5,532 bases of DNA from JBLIRR01 sp049472395 (GTDB taxonomy: Bacteria > SZUA-182 > DTGQ01 > JBLIRR01): assembly GCA_049472395.1 (NCBI GenBank), contig JBLIRR010000102.1:1-5532 (forward strand). Direction: 5' to 3'. The notes under the pieces were generated by a model, which ran no database searches, had not been told where the DNA came from, and saw only the letters and a program-made list of their open reading frames with translations. Below are positions 1 to 5,297 of the stretch, one piece after another. Each line of letters starts with the position of its first letter. Position 1 is the stretch's first letter. A program made the position numbers and the translations under genes.

Positions 1-31
1 TTTTTTCGGGCTCCGCGGCTTCTTGAACCAT
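1..31 (-). CDS. Possible start of the next cassette gene (truncated by window edge)
   Basis: An ATG inside the end of attC1 opens a frame reading MVQEAAEPEK that runs off the window. Other cassettes here also begin their gene at or inside the right core (cassette B starts within TTATGA), so the position is plausible. Only ten codons are visible and there is no clear ribosome binding site, so this may equally be leader sequence of a gene starting further on. No function can be given. Confidence 0.25.
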   Translation of the reverse strand, partial: MVQEAAEPEK

Positions 32-87
32 GGATTAGCTCTGAGCACTCGTTCCTCGACTCAGAACTAATCCTTTAGTTGTTATGT
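22..87 (-). other. attC: attC1, recombination site ending cassette A
   Basis: Read on the minus strand, the left core ACATAAC (87-81) is the exact complement of G plus the first six bases of cassette A (TTATGT). Inside are arms GGATTAG.TCTGAG and CTCAGA.CTAATCC, separated by one mismatch pair and a loop containing CGAGGAACGAG. The right core is taken as GTTCAAG (28-22), which departs from the GTTRRRY consensus after GTT, so that end is less certain than the stem. The site would be 66 bp, near the short end for attC. The stop codon TAA of cassette A's gene lies inside the left core. Confidence 0.78.
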
Positions 88-669
88 GCTTTTCAACTTT
101 CGTTTTGATATCTCCAGCATTTTACGCTCAGAGCTTGATAATAATTCTGGATAATGGACACTTTCCAACTCTGTAATGCATTTTTGGTATTGCTTTTGAG
201 TAAAATACCGTTTGCCATTTGCTCTTTTTATATCATCCCCTTCAGCTGCAGCAGACCGCACTTTAGCTATTTCAGCCTCATGTGCTTGTTCTTCTCTTGC
301 TGCCCGCAATAGTACGAAATGGTCTCCATCAGTAAAGTCAGAGCCAAATTTGGCAATGTCATGCTTCAAGTGCCGAAAACCATCTAGGGGATCATTGCTG
401 GATCCAGGATACTGGCAGCGATCTATAACTCCTAAGGCTTTCATGTAATTTTTATGAGAAACTGACTTTTCTTTATAATGGTACCTCACCATTCCTAGTG
501 AGTATCGAAAGTGCAATTCTAATTTTATCTCCCCTTTTTTGAATTCTCCCGTGACAAAATTCCCCCCAGACCCCTTGCCTTCGTTAATTACTTCAAAATG
601 AAAGCCGATTGGGTATAAATACTCTCCTAATATATCAGCGCCATCTTTCAATATTGCTCTTGGATTCAT
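82..669 (-). CDS. Cassette A: conserved-looking protein of unknown function, 195 aa
   Basis: I do not recognise a named family. The first ~125 residues look like a mixed alpha/beta domain with a glycine-rich turn (GKGSGG, near residues 33-38), a strand reading LELHFRYSLG and a motif YPGSSNDPLDGFRHL. The last ~70 residues are charged and helical (EEQAHEAEIAKVRSAA, then a pair of helices reminiscent of one TPR-like hairpin). There is no signal peptide or membrane segment, so a cytoplasmic protein is likely. I chose the ATG at 669 because AGGA lies six bases upstream. A longer in-frame TTG start at 693 falls inside the preceding attC core and would encode attC sequence. The gene fills its cassette and its stop overlaps attC1. 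Being a real gene is well supported; its role is unknown. Confidence 0.86.
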   Translation of the reverse strand: MNPRAILKDGADILGEYLYPIGFHFEVINEGKGSGGNFVTGEFKKGEIKLELHFRYSLGMVRYHYKEKSVSHKNYMKALGVIDRCQYPGSSNDPLDGFRHLKHDIAKFGSDFTDGDHFVLLRAAREEQAHEAEIAKVRSAAAEGDDIKRANGKRYFTQKQYQKCITELESVHYPELLSSSERKMLEISKRKLKST

Positions 670-675
670 ATTTGT

Positions 676-679
676 TCCT
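676..679 (-). promoter_or_regulatory. Ribosome binding site of cassette A gene
   Basis: AGGA on the minus strand, six bases before the ATG at 669. It decides the start in favour of the ATG over the upstream TTG within attC2. Confidence 0.6.
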
Positions 680-684
680 GCTGC

Positions 685-772
685 ACATAACAATGAATTG
701 AGTGGCGTGTAAAACTATGGGCTCGTTCCTCGCCCACAGTTTTGCACGTCCATCTCCAATGACTCGTTATAT
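685..772 (-). other. attC: attC2, recombination site ending cassette B
   Basis: Minus strand: left core ATATAAC (772-766), right core GTTATGT (691-685), 88 bp. The inner arms pair over a long stem: ATTG.AG with CTCAAT, then TGG.CGTG.AAAACT.TGGGC with GCCCA.AGTTTT.CACG.CCA, leaving single unpaired or mismatched bases of the kind that orient attC strand choice. The tip GGCGAGGAACGAGCC shares CGAGGAACGAG with attC1. The left core matches the complement of cassette B's own start (TTATGA) at 5 of 7 bases. Confidence 0.9.
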
Positions 773-790
773 TTGACATTTCAAACTAGA

Positions 791-1042
791 TTACTCTGGA
801 TTCTCTTGACCCTCTCCTGATTTGAACTTTTTTCTGATAAACATGGTTAATATTATAAGAAAAACTACAGCTATAGGCCTTAAAGATTCACCTATTGCAA
901 TTCCCGTCATCCCTTCTCCAAATGAGTCACCTTTCCCAATAATCAAGCCAATCATCATGCAAATAACTGGCAAATAATAGGTAATGATAGCTGTTGCTGA
1001 AATTCCTACGATTAGTATGACGGTGCTTTTTTTCATTATCAT
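791..1042 (-). CDS. Cassette B: small membrane protein, 83 aa
   Basis: Unrecognised small protein dominated by hydrophobic sequence. After a short basic start (MIMKKS) comes a long apolar stretch, roughly residues 7-36 (TVILIVGISATAIITYYLPV onward), long enough for one segment or a tight pair. A polar, glycine-rich stretch around GKGDSFGEGMTG follows, then a second segment (IAVVFLIILTMFI), then a charged tail (RKKFKSGEGQENPE). It is most likely an inner-membrane protein with the charged tail in the cytoplasm. The start is uncertain: ATG at 1042 overlaps the attC3 right core, ATG at 1036 gives MKKST and 81 aa, and a GTG at 1057 lies inside the attC and is unlikely. No ribosome binding site is visible. 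Its stop is 18 bases before attC2. Small cassette-borne membrane proteins can be toxins or stress proteins, but nothing here decides that. Confidence 0.65.
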   Translation of the reverse strand: MIMKKSTVILIVGISATAIITYYLPVICMMIGLIIGKGDSFGEGMTGIAIGESLRPIAVVFLIILTMFIRKKFKSGEGQENPE

Positions 1043-1175
1043 AACGTTTGCGATCACTCGCCGGAACCGCTGTAATACATAGGGTGTTCATTGGCAATTA
1101 GCTTATTATAATACGATTTATGCCTGATAGCAAAATCAGCCAGTGGTTCCGGTCGAGTGAATTGCATGGTTCGAT
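1039..1175 (-). other. attC: attC3, recombination site ending cassette C
   Basis: Minus strand: left core ATCGAAC (1175-1169), right core GTTATGA (1045-1039), 137 bp. Main stem CACTCG.CCGGAACC.CTG pairs with CAG.GGTTCCGG.CGAGTG. The central part (GCTGATTTTGC ... TATTATAATAAGC ... TGTATTACAG) is shared with attC5 and, more distantly, with attC6 and attC7. The left core abuts the TGA stop of the FRG gene and matches the complement of cassette C's start (TTCGAA) at 6 of 7 bases. Confidence 0.92.
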
Positions 1176-2279
1176 TCATAGTATATTTTTAAGAGTCTCA
1201 AGTGACTGTTCTATTGATAATAAAAATTTTGTTATCATACCAGAATCAACTCGACTTGGTTGATGAACAACTGTGTTCCGGAAAGACCGGATTCTGTCGA
1301 GTTCATAATATAAATCTTTATCTATTCGACCTTGTTCAACTAAATCGGAGAGAGCTTGACGGAAGCTTAAATAACGCCTTTGCCCTTCTCGAGCATGCGT
1401 AGTAACTAATTCTTCAATTGCGGCCCAAAGTTTAAGAAAATCACCAAGGTCTCCTGATTTAAGCTCACGAGAAGCAACCTCCTTAATTTTTTCGCATAGT
1501 GTTTTGATGGGATCAAATTTTGGGTAAAGAGAACTTTCTGGAATCTGATGAAATCCTCGACCCCAAAATGTTCCCTTGTTGGGAATTTCAAATTTGGCAA
1601 TTAATCGGTTGTTAAAGTCTAAGTCGGTTTTTCGATCATAGTTGTCGGTGATCTCATCCGTTCCTGCCAGGTAGCCTTCCTGAAAATGTGATCTTAGTGC
1701 CTCAGGAGGGCAAATACTTAGAAGTCGAATATTAACGAGATCATGCTCGGTGTTAAGTGATATCCGATTTGTAAGATACGGAAAGCCAAACATAAAAACA
1801 TATGCCTTGTCGGATGAATTTTTTAACTGAGCAAAAGAACACGCAACCCTAAGTGAATGGGTGAAATCCAATAACGGAGTATCGCACACTTCATAGTGCT
1901 GAAGAATGCTCCATTGAATCAGCTTTCTACGCTTGAGGTCCCTATGCCCCTCTATCCCCCTAGATTCAAACAGATCAACAAGTGCCTTGGCAGCTCCTTC
2001 AAGAATATCGAAATGATAGCGGAGTTCGCGGTGTTGAAGATAGTCACCCCGATATATTGTGGGGTAAAAAGTTGAACTACCAGCTTTGTTCAAGTGATCT
2101 TGTCTTTGGCCCCTGAAAAAAAGAAGATAGTCTTTGTTGTGATAGGCGAATTTAGCTGTTGCCTCAACAAGTTTTCGAAAAGTTATCACCGGTATTGCCC
2201 TCGAAGCAGGCACTTTAGAGGGATCATTTATAAACGATTCAAACGCCTTTGGAATTACAGGGATTATGTTTCTCATCAT
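1176..2279 (-). CDS. Cassette C: FRG-domain protein with C-terminal HEPN-like domain, 367 aa
   Basis: The N-terminal two thirds match the FRG domain: FFRGQ at residues 54-58, the name-giving motif, then QHYEVCDTPLLDFT at 127-140 with ACSFA at 146-150, the other conserved core. From about residue 262 a helical domain begins (LWAAIEELVTTHAREGQRR, then LVEQGRIDKDLYYELDRIR). It contains R334-N-T-V-V-H339, the RX4H motif of HEPN ribonucleases, followed by a last helix. FRG proteins are of unsettled biochemistry and often found among mobile and defence genes; HEPN domains are usually RNases of toxin or anti-phage systems. A role in phage or nucleic-acid defence is therefore inference. The protein has no signal or membrane segment. 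The start is the first of two adjacent ATGs (2279; the second is 2276), just inside the cassette with no Shine-Dalgarno sequence. The TGA stop touches attC3. Confidence 0.94.
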   Translation of the reverse strand: MMRNIIPVIPKAFESFINDPSKVPASRAIPVITFRKLVEATAKFAYHNKDYLLFFRGQRQDHLNKAGSSTFYPTIYRGDYLQHRELRYHFDILEGAAKALVDLFESRGIEGHRDLKRRKLIQWSILQHYEVCDTPLLDFTHSLRVACSFAQLKNSSDKAYVFMFGFPYLTNRISLNTEHDLVNIRLLSICPPEALRSHFQEGYLAGTDEITDNYDRKTDLDFNNRLIAKFEIPNKGTFWGRGFHQIPESSLYPKFDPIKTLCEKIKEVASRELKSGDLGDFLKLWAAIEELVTTHAREGQRRYLSFRQALSDLVEQGRIDKDLYYELDRIRSFRNTVVHQPSRVDSGMITKFLLSIEQSLETLKNIL

Positions 2280-2288
2280 TAATACTCA

Positions 2289-2344
2289 TTCGAACGCCTG
2301 ACCTGAGGCGGGGGTTTCACGTCGCCTCAAGGCCGTTGTTTGCT
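2289..2344 (-). other. attC: attC4, short recombination site ending cassette D
   Basis: Minus strand: left core AGCAAAC (2344-2338), right core GTTCGAA (2295-2289), 56 bp, about the minimum for attC. Arms CCTTGAGGCG and CGCCTCAGG pair perfectly apart from one extra T, an extrahelical base, with a 12-base loop. It starts two bases after the TGA of the upstream gene. It has no sequence similarity to the 137-bp family on either side. The left core matches the complement of cassette D's start (TTCGCA) at 5 of 7 bases. Confidence 0.88.
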
Positions 2345-2345
2345 C

Positions 2346-3236
2346 TCACAGGCGCCGGGAGCAGATGTCAACCACTATGCAACTTTGGCACCTGGAGGGG
2401 CTGCGGCAGTACCCGTAATTCTCTGACTCAGTCTCGGAGCAATAGGTGTAGATGCCCTTGTTGATTTCACGCAGAGTGTACGGGAGTTCCAGTCCATGGA
2501 GGAATGCGATTACTGTCGGTCTGTCGAAAGGCGAGAGCAAGATCCGAATCCCCGTGACTGTCAGGAAGTGCTCATTGGCCGAGTCAAACTTGTACGAGTC
2601 TTTTGCAAACCTGGCTTCCACTACGTCACCAATGATGAAATCGAAGACGTTGACGCTAATGCCTTTCAGAGGCTTCCACGGCTGTATTGCCTCCAAAAAT
2701 GCTAGCCATCGATCCTCTGGCTCGTTGAGGAATTCGACGTCGCTTAAGTTCCTGCCGCCAACGTATTTCCCATATGAAGACAGAAGGTACCGGGCGAAGC
2801 TCCCATTATGGTGATGATAGAGGTAGGAGCATGCCTGCAACATTTGCCAGAGGAGCTTCCAGTAAAACCGGCCACAGCTTCTCGGGTCCTGCCTCTTGAA
2901 GAGCCGAACGGCTTCTTCAAAAAAGAGACCGTTAGCTCCGAATCTCCCCTCCCGTAGTTCCCGGTAGAACGGCGATGTCAGCTCCTTTGCATATGCTGGA
3001 TCATAGGGGGTACCAACTCGGGTATCATCAAGCAAACTGCCGAGAACATCGATTGAGAATAGTCCACGATCAGCCAGAAATGGCACGAATCGGAAGAAGA
3101 GGAAGCCCTGTTGCTCATAGCCACGTCGAATGAAGATGCTGTCTATATCGTGCCACGTCTCTGCGTACTGTCGCCAGCGTGGTTCGGTCGTCGCGACGGC
3201 GTTCTCGATGATCCGTTTGGCAAAGGTGGTGTTCAT
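2346..3236 (-). CDS. Cassette D: putative Fe-S protein with endonuclease III-like cysteine loop, 296 aa
   Basis: The C-terminus holds C277-x5-C283-x2-C286-x5-C292, reading CRSPSRCQSCIVVDIC. This closely resembles the [4Fe-4S] loop of endonuclease III-type HhH-GPD DNA glycosylases (usually C-x6-C-x2-C-x5-C). Upstream, LKGISVNVFDFIIGDV (190-205) sits where those enzymes have their helix-hairpin-helix, and FDSANEHF (217-224) sits where they carry the catalytic Asp. The hairpin lysine of bifunctional glycosylases appears to be Asn195 or a neighbour, so lyase activity is unlikely. The first ~180 residues are unrecognised, rich in aromatic residues and Arg, and soluble. A further Cys lies at 266. 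Inference: a nucleic-acid-binding Fe-S protein, possibly a diverged glycosylase-fold protein. AAGGA seven bases before the ATG supports the start. The gene is visibly more GC-rich than its neighbours, so this cassette has a different origin. Confidence 0.9.
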   Translation of the reverse strand: MNTTFAKRIIENAVATTEPRWRQYAETWHDIDSIFIRRGYEQQGFLFFRFVPFLADRGLFSIDVLGSLLDDTRVGTPYDPAYAKELTSPFYRELREGRFGANGLFFEEAVRLFKRQDPRSCGRFYWKLLWQMLQACSYLYHHHNGSFARYLLSSYGKYVGGRNLSDVEFLNEPEDRWLAFLEAIQPWKPLKGISVNVFDFIIGDVVEARFAKDSYKFDSANEHFLTVTGIRILLSPFDRPTVIAFLHGLELPYTLREINKGIYTYCSETESENYGYCRSPSRCQSCIVVDICSRRL

Positions 3237-3243
3237 AGCGTCA

Positions 3244-3248
3244 TCCTT
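3244..3248 (-). promoter_or_regulatory. Ribosome binding site of cassette D gene
   Basis: AAGGA on the minus strand, seven bases before the ATG at 3236, within the cassette's own 21-base leader. Cassette D therefore carries its own translation signal, unlike B, C and E. Confidence 0.65.
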
Positions 3249-3251
3249 GGC

Positions 3252-3388
3252 TGCGAATATTTGCGGTCATCCGCTGGAATCGCTGTAATACATAGATTAT
3301 TCTTTGACACTTGGCTTATCATAATAGGCTTCATGTATGTTTGCAAAATCAGCCAGCGATTCCAGGCAGGTGTACTGCTTGGTTCGAT
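3252..3388 (-). other. attC: attC5, recombination site ending cassette E, with altered right core
   Basis: Minus strand: left core ATCGAAC (3388-3382), exactly complementary to G plus cassette E's start TTCGAT. Stem CTGGAATC.CTG pairs with CAG.GATTCCAG. It aligns along its whole 137 bp with attC3. At the position where attC3 has GTTATGA, this site reads ATTCGCA (3258-3252): the near-invariant G of the GTT cleavage triplet is A. The fold is intact, so the site is recognisable, but crossover at this junction may be impaired. Confidence 0.87.
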
Positions 3389-3396
3389 GATTTTGT

Positions 3397-4089
3397 TTAA
3401 TATTCTGAGAATATATAGTCACCGCCTAAGCTAACAAATTTATTTCCTTTTCCTGTTTTCCATTGAAATACAAATATTGGTATATTTGATGAAGAGTCTT
3501 TCACGCCAAAACTGAAAGAGCCATCTTTGTTTTCATGATAATCAACTGTATTACCATATATATCCATACCATCTCTACCCAAAATTTTATACATGGTGCG
3601 TCTACTCAATGTTTTTCCATTGTAAGATTTTAGAGTTTCCATTACATCTGTTTTCACTAAAACGCCAACATATACTATGTATGCGATAGTTTCGCCTTGA
3701 GAGATAGTTATTGGTATTTTTGCTTTTGTCCCATTTAAATTAAACAAACCCCCATCAATTCCAGTGTAATATTTTTTATTTTGTTCTATTGGTCCTTCAC
3801 CAACGAGTTGAAATATTCTATGTTCTATGATAGACAAGGTTTTGTGACCGCTATTTGTGACATTCATTTTAAACGGGAGATAGATTACGTGTCCTTCTTT
3901 ACCAAGGTCTATGGAAGATAATTTTATTGGAAAACCCTCAACATTCGGAGCGACACGGATTATCAACTCTTCTTTCTCTTGTTTCCAACTTTGCCAAAAA
4001 GTATGCCCAAGAGCTATTATCGATACAGCTAGGGAAACTATAGCTATAAGAAGCGAAGCATTAAATTTATTGGCTTTTGATTGTTTCAT
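3397..4089 (-). CDS. Cassette E: single-pass membrane-anchored protein of unknown function, 230 aa
   Basis: A short basic N-terminus (MKQSKANKFN) is followed by one strong membrane segment at about residues 11-32 (LLIAIVSLAVSIIALGHTFW). The rest is a beta-rich domain of about 190 residues outside the membrane. By the positive-inside rule the N-terminus is cytoplasmic and the main domain periplasmic or extracellular. The stretch MNVTNSGHKTLSI (75-87) resembles a strand pair of Ig-like beta-sandwich domains; that likeness is general and not a family call. No catalytic motif is visible. The ATG at 4089 is 19 bases into the cassette with no Shine-Dalgarno sequence, but directly behind an extended -10 promoter-like element. 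The stop lies eight bases before attC5. That it is a real gene is well supported; its function is unknown. Confidence 0.9.
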   Translation of the reverse strand: MKQSKANKFNASLLIAIVSLAVSIIALGHTFWQSWKQEKEELIIRVAPNVEGFPIKLSSIDLGKEGHVIYLPFKMNVTNSGHKTLSIIEHRIFQLVGEGPIEQNKKYYTGIDGGLFNLNGTKAKIPITISQGETIAYIVYVGVLVKTDVMETLKSYNGKTLSRRTMYKILGRDGMDIYGNTVDYHENKDGSFSFGVKDSSSNIPIFVFQWKTGKGNKFVSLGGDYIFSEY

Positions 4090-4093
4090 TTAT

Positions 4094-4102
4094 ATTATAC
4101 CA
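4094..4102 (-). promoter_or_regulatory. Extended -10 promoter element at the start of cassette E
   Basis: TGGTATAAT on the minus strand is a perfect sigma-70 -10 hexamer with a TGn extension. It lies four bases before the ATG of the membrane-protein gene, so transcription would start at or within about two bases of the ATG, giving a leaderless mRNA. That agrees with the absence of a ribosome binding site. No good -35 hexamer is seen in the attC6 arm upstream, which extended -10 promoters can tolerate. Sequence match only. Confidence 0.45.
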
Positions 4103-4238
4103 TCGAACGCCTTGAGATCACCGGCCAAAACCACTGATAAAACAATAAGTTATCTTCGAAAAATAAGTGCGCTAACCACAGCCGGCTATCGCAAAAATCG
4201 GCCTGTGGTTTTGGTCCGTGTGGATCGATTTGTTCTAA
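4102..4238 (-). other. attC: attC6, recombination site ending cassette F
   Basis: Minus strand: left core TTAGAAC (4238-4232), exactly complementary to G plus cassette F's start TTCTAA. Right core GTTCGAT (4108-4102), 137 bp. Stem CAC.CGG.CCAAAACCAC pairs with GTGGTTTTGG.CCGGTG. It is homologous end to end with attC7 and shares the GGC(C/T)GATTTTTGC and GGTGATC.CAA blocks with attC3 and attC5. A second, shorter hairpin (CCACAG/CTGTGG) can form inside its left half. Confidence 0.92.
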
Positions 4239-4419
4239 GAATTTTTCCAGAATGTTTTTCGTATTTTCATCCGTGTCACAAATAAGGGCTATTTTAGTGT
4301 TAAGTAAATCTTAAAAGCATACTATATACCCTGCTATAAAGTGTTTTAATTTCGTAATCTTTAAATAAGGCGAAATTGGAAAGACTTGGTCATTGCTGAC
4401 CCTGCCTTATTACATCTCT
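4239..4419 (-). other. Non-coding trailer of cassette F
   Basis: About 180 bases separate the S74 gene's stop from attC6, far more than in the other cassettes. The trailer holds a GGTCA-GCAA-TGACC hairpin (4401-4388) with a GNRA-type loop but no T-run, so a weak terminator at best. It also holds one copy of the AATTTCG-N16-CGAAATT dyad (4348-4377). A stop-free frame from 4310 runs through attC6 to 4095 without any usable start codon. No gene is supported here. Confidence 0.5.
4348..4377. repeat. Dyad repeat, copy downstream of the S74 gene
   Basis: AATTTCG and CGAAATT, a perfect 7-bp inverted pair separated by 16 bases. The same arms at the same spacing recur at 5298-5327 on the other side of the gene. 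Including the preceding T, the two copies agree at 24 of 31 positions in the same orientation, with shared spacer bases, so they are related by descent or by a common binding protein. Confidence 0.6.
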
Positions 4420-5052
4420 TTACTGATGTGATCTCTGTTTTCTTTTTCTACCTTCTAAAGCCTCAATGCGTCTTTTAAGCTCTTCATTCTGTGCTTTCAA
4501 CTCCTTGATCGCTTCAACAAGATAAGCGTTAAAGGCATGAGGAAATTGCAGGCTTTTTATTTTTTCTCCTTCTTCTACCAGTTCCTTATCCTTTCCTGTG
4601 GGCTCGACTTCTGAGACCCAGTCTGGGAATACTTCTTCCACCTCCTGCGCGACAAGACCTGCCTGTATATTGGTCTGATCTCCATGTTCTTCCGGATTGA
4701 TCCACTTGAAGGTTATCCCCTGTAATTGAATCAATTTATCAAGCGCTCCTGTTAGATTTTGTAAATTCTTCTGTAATCTCTCATCTGATGAATCCGACCA
4801 AGAACCGCCACTTGGTTTACTAGCACTACCATTAACGCGGAGTATGTAATTTGGGCTCGTCGTGCCTATGCCGACGTTACCATTCTCGTCCACATATACC
4901 ACATCCTCAGCACTATCTTTTGCATTCAGAGTATATAAATATTCCCATGGAGGTACATCATCAGAGTCGCCACCAAGAGCGGATTGAACAAAAATTGGAG
5001 TAATAAATAATACTGCCAAGGTAATAACAATTATATTTCTTAATACTTTCAT
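4420..5052 (-). CDS. Cassette F: exported tail-fibre-like protein with Peptidase_S74 chaperone domain, 210 aa
   Basis: An N-terminal signal peptide (MKVLRN, then IIVITLAVLFITPIFVQSA; cleavage near residue 27) is followed by a short linker and the motif NVGIGTTSP-YILRVNGSA (59-77), typical of fibre and adhesin necks. The S74 intramolecular chaperone domain runs from about 85 to 185 (SDERL at 89-93, LDKLIQLQGITFKW, AGLVAQEVEEVFPDWV, FNAYLVEAIKEL). A coiled coil with a basic tail closes the protein. S74 domains trimerise fibre stalks and then cleave themselves off with a Ser-Lys pair spaced S-x4-K. Here Ser89 is present but position 94 is Gln, with Lys at 95, so autocleavage may be lost. The likely location is periplasmic or outer surface. 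The ATG at 5052 is preferred over TTG 5070 because it follows AAGGGA and begins the signal peptide. Substrate and partner are unknown. Domain call is confident; biological role is open. Confidence 0.93.
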   Translation of the reverse strand: MKVLRNIIVITLAVLFITPIFVQSALGGDSDDVPPWEYLYTLNAKDSAEDVVYVDENGNVGIGTTSPNYILRVNGSASKPSGGSWSDSSDERLQKNLQNLTGALDKLIQLQGITFKWINPEEHGDQTNIQAGLVAQEVEEVFPDWVSEVEPTGKDKELVEEGEKIKSLQFPHAFNAYLVEAIKELKAQNEELKRRIEALEGRKRKQRSHQ

Positions 5053-5055
5053 TTT

Positions 5056-5064
5056 CCTTCCCTT
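5056..5064 (-). promoter_or_regulatory. Ribosome binding site of the S74 gene
   Basis: AAGGGAAGG on the minus strand; its AAGGGA part lies six bases before the ATG at 5052. This is the strongest translation signal in the window. It would be coding sequence if the upstream TTG at 5070 were the start, which argues for the ATG. Confidence 0.7.
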
Positions 5065-5100
5065 TCTCAATTTATATTGGAAAATAATTTCTAATTCACT

Positions 5101-5259
5101 TTAAATATTACAGTTAATCATATTTTCCATGGGAAAATATAGCTTTATACATTCAATAATATCACCCTCTTTCAGCGTTGTGACTTGAGATAAATAATTA
5201 TTGAAAAAAATAAAAAATCTAAATAGAAAAATCAATATTATTTTAGATATTTTAAACAA
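5101..5259 (-). CDS. Doubtful small ORF in the cassette F leader, 52 aa
   Basis: A frame from TTG at 5259 to TAA at 5103 gives a hydrophobic first half (MFKISKIILIFLFRFFIFF) and a more protein-like second half (VTTLKEGDIIECIKLYF). If real, it would be a small membrane-anchored peptide just ahead of the S74 gene, filling an otherwise empty leader. Against it: no ribosome binding site, a TTG start, and a phenylalanine-rich first half that could simply reflect T-runs in AT-rich DNA. Confidence 0.2.
   Translation of the reverse strand: MFKISKIILIFLFRFFIFFNNYLSQVTTLKEGDIIECIKLYFPMENMINCNI
5120..5140. repeat. Perfect inverted repeat in the S74 gene leader
   Basis: Arms ATATTTTCC and GGAAAATAT, nine bases each, perfectly complementary around a 3-base centre, about 70 bases upstream of the S74 ATG. 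The size and symmetry suit an operator for a dimeric regulator. The short loop also permits an RNA hairpin. There is no T-run to suggest a terminator. Confidence 0.45.
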
Positions 5260-5297
5260 ACCGTTTTTTTAAGCAGTAAAATAAAGGGGTAGCGGCT

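Noticed and set aside
212..448. Plus-strand open frame of 78 codons
   Set aside because: It lies fully inside the minus-strand 195-residue gene, has no ribosome binding site and reads as a low-complexity shadow.
2239..2289. Short ORF (ATG to TGA, 16 residues) overlapping the start of the FRG gene
   Set aside because: It begins in the attC4 right core and overlaps the real start out of frame. It has no ribosome binding site and is too short to support.
2249..2814. Plus-strand frames overlapping cassettes C and D
   Set aside because: They cross attC4 or sit within the GC-richer cassette D gene, which has clear motifs and a ribosome binding site on the other strand.
4388..4401. Hairpin GGTCA-GCAA-TGACC after the S74 gene as a rho-independent terminator
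   Set aside because: The stem is only five pairs and is not followed by a T-run.
5114..5152. 12-residue leader peptide across the inverted repeat
   Set aside because: Random short frames are expected in this sequence, the possible AGAGGG upstream is too distant, and it conflicts with the 52-codon frame.
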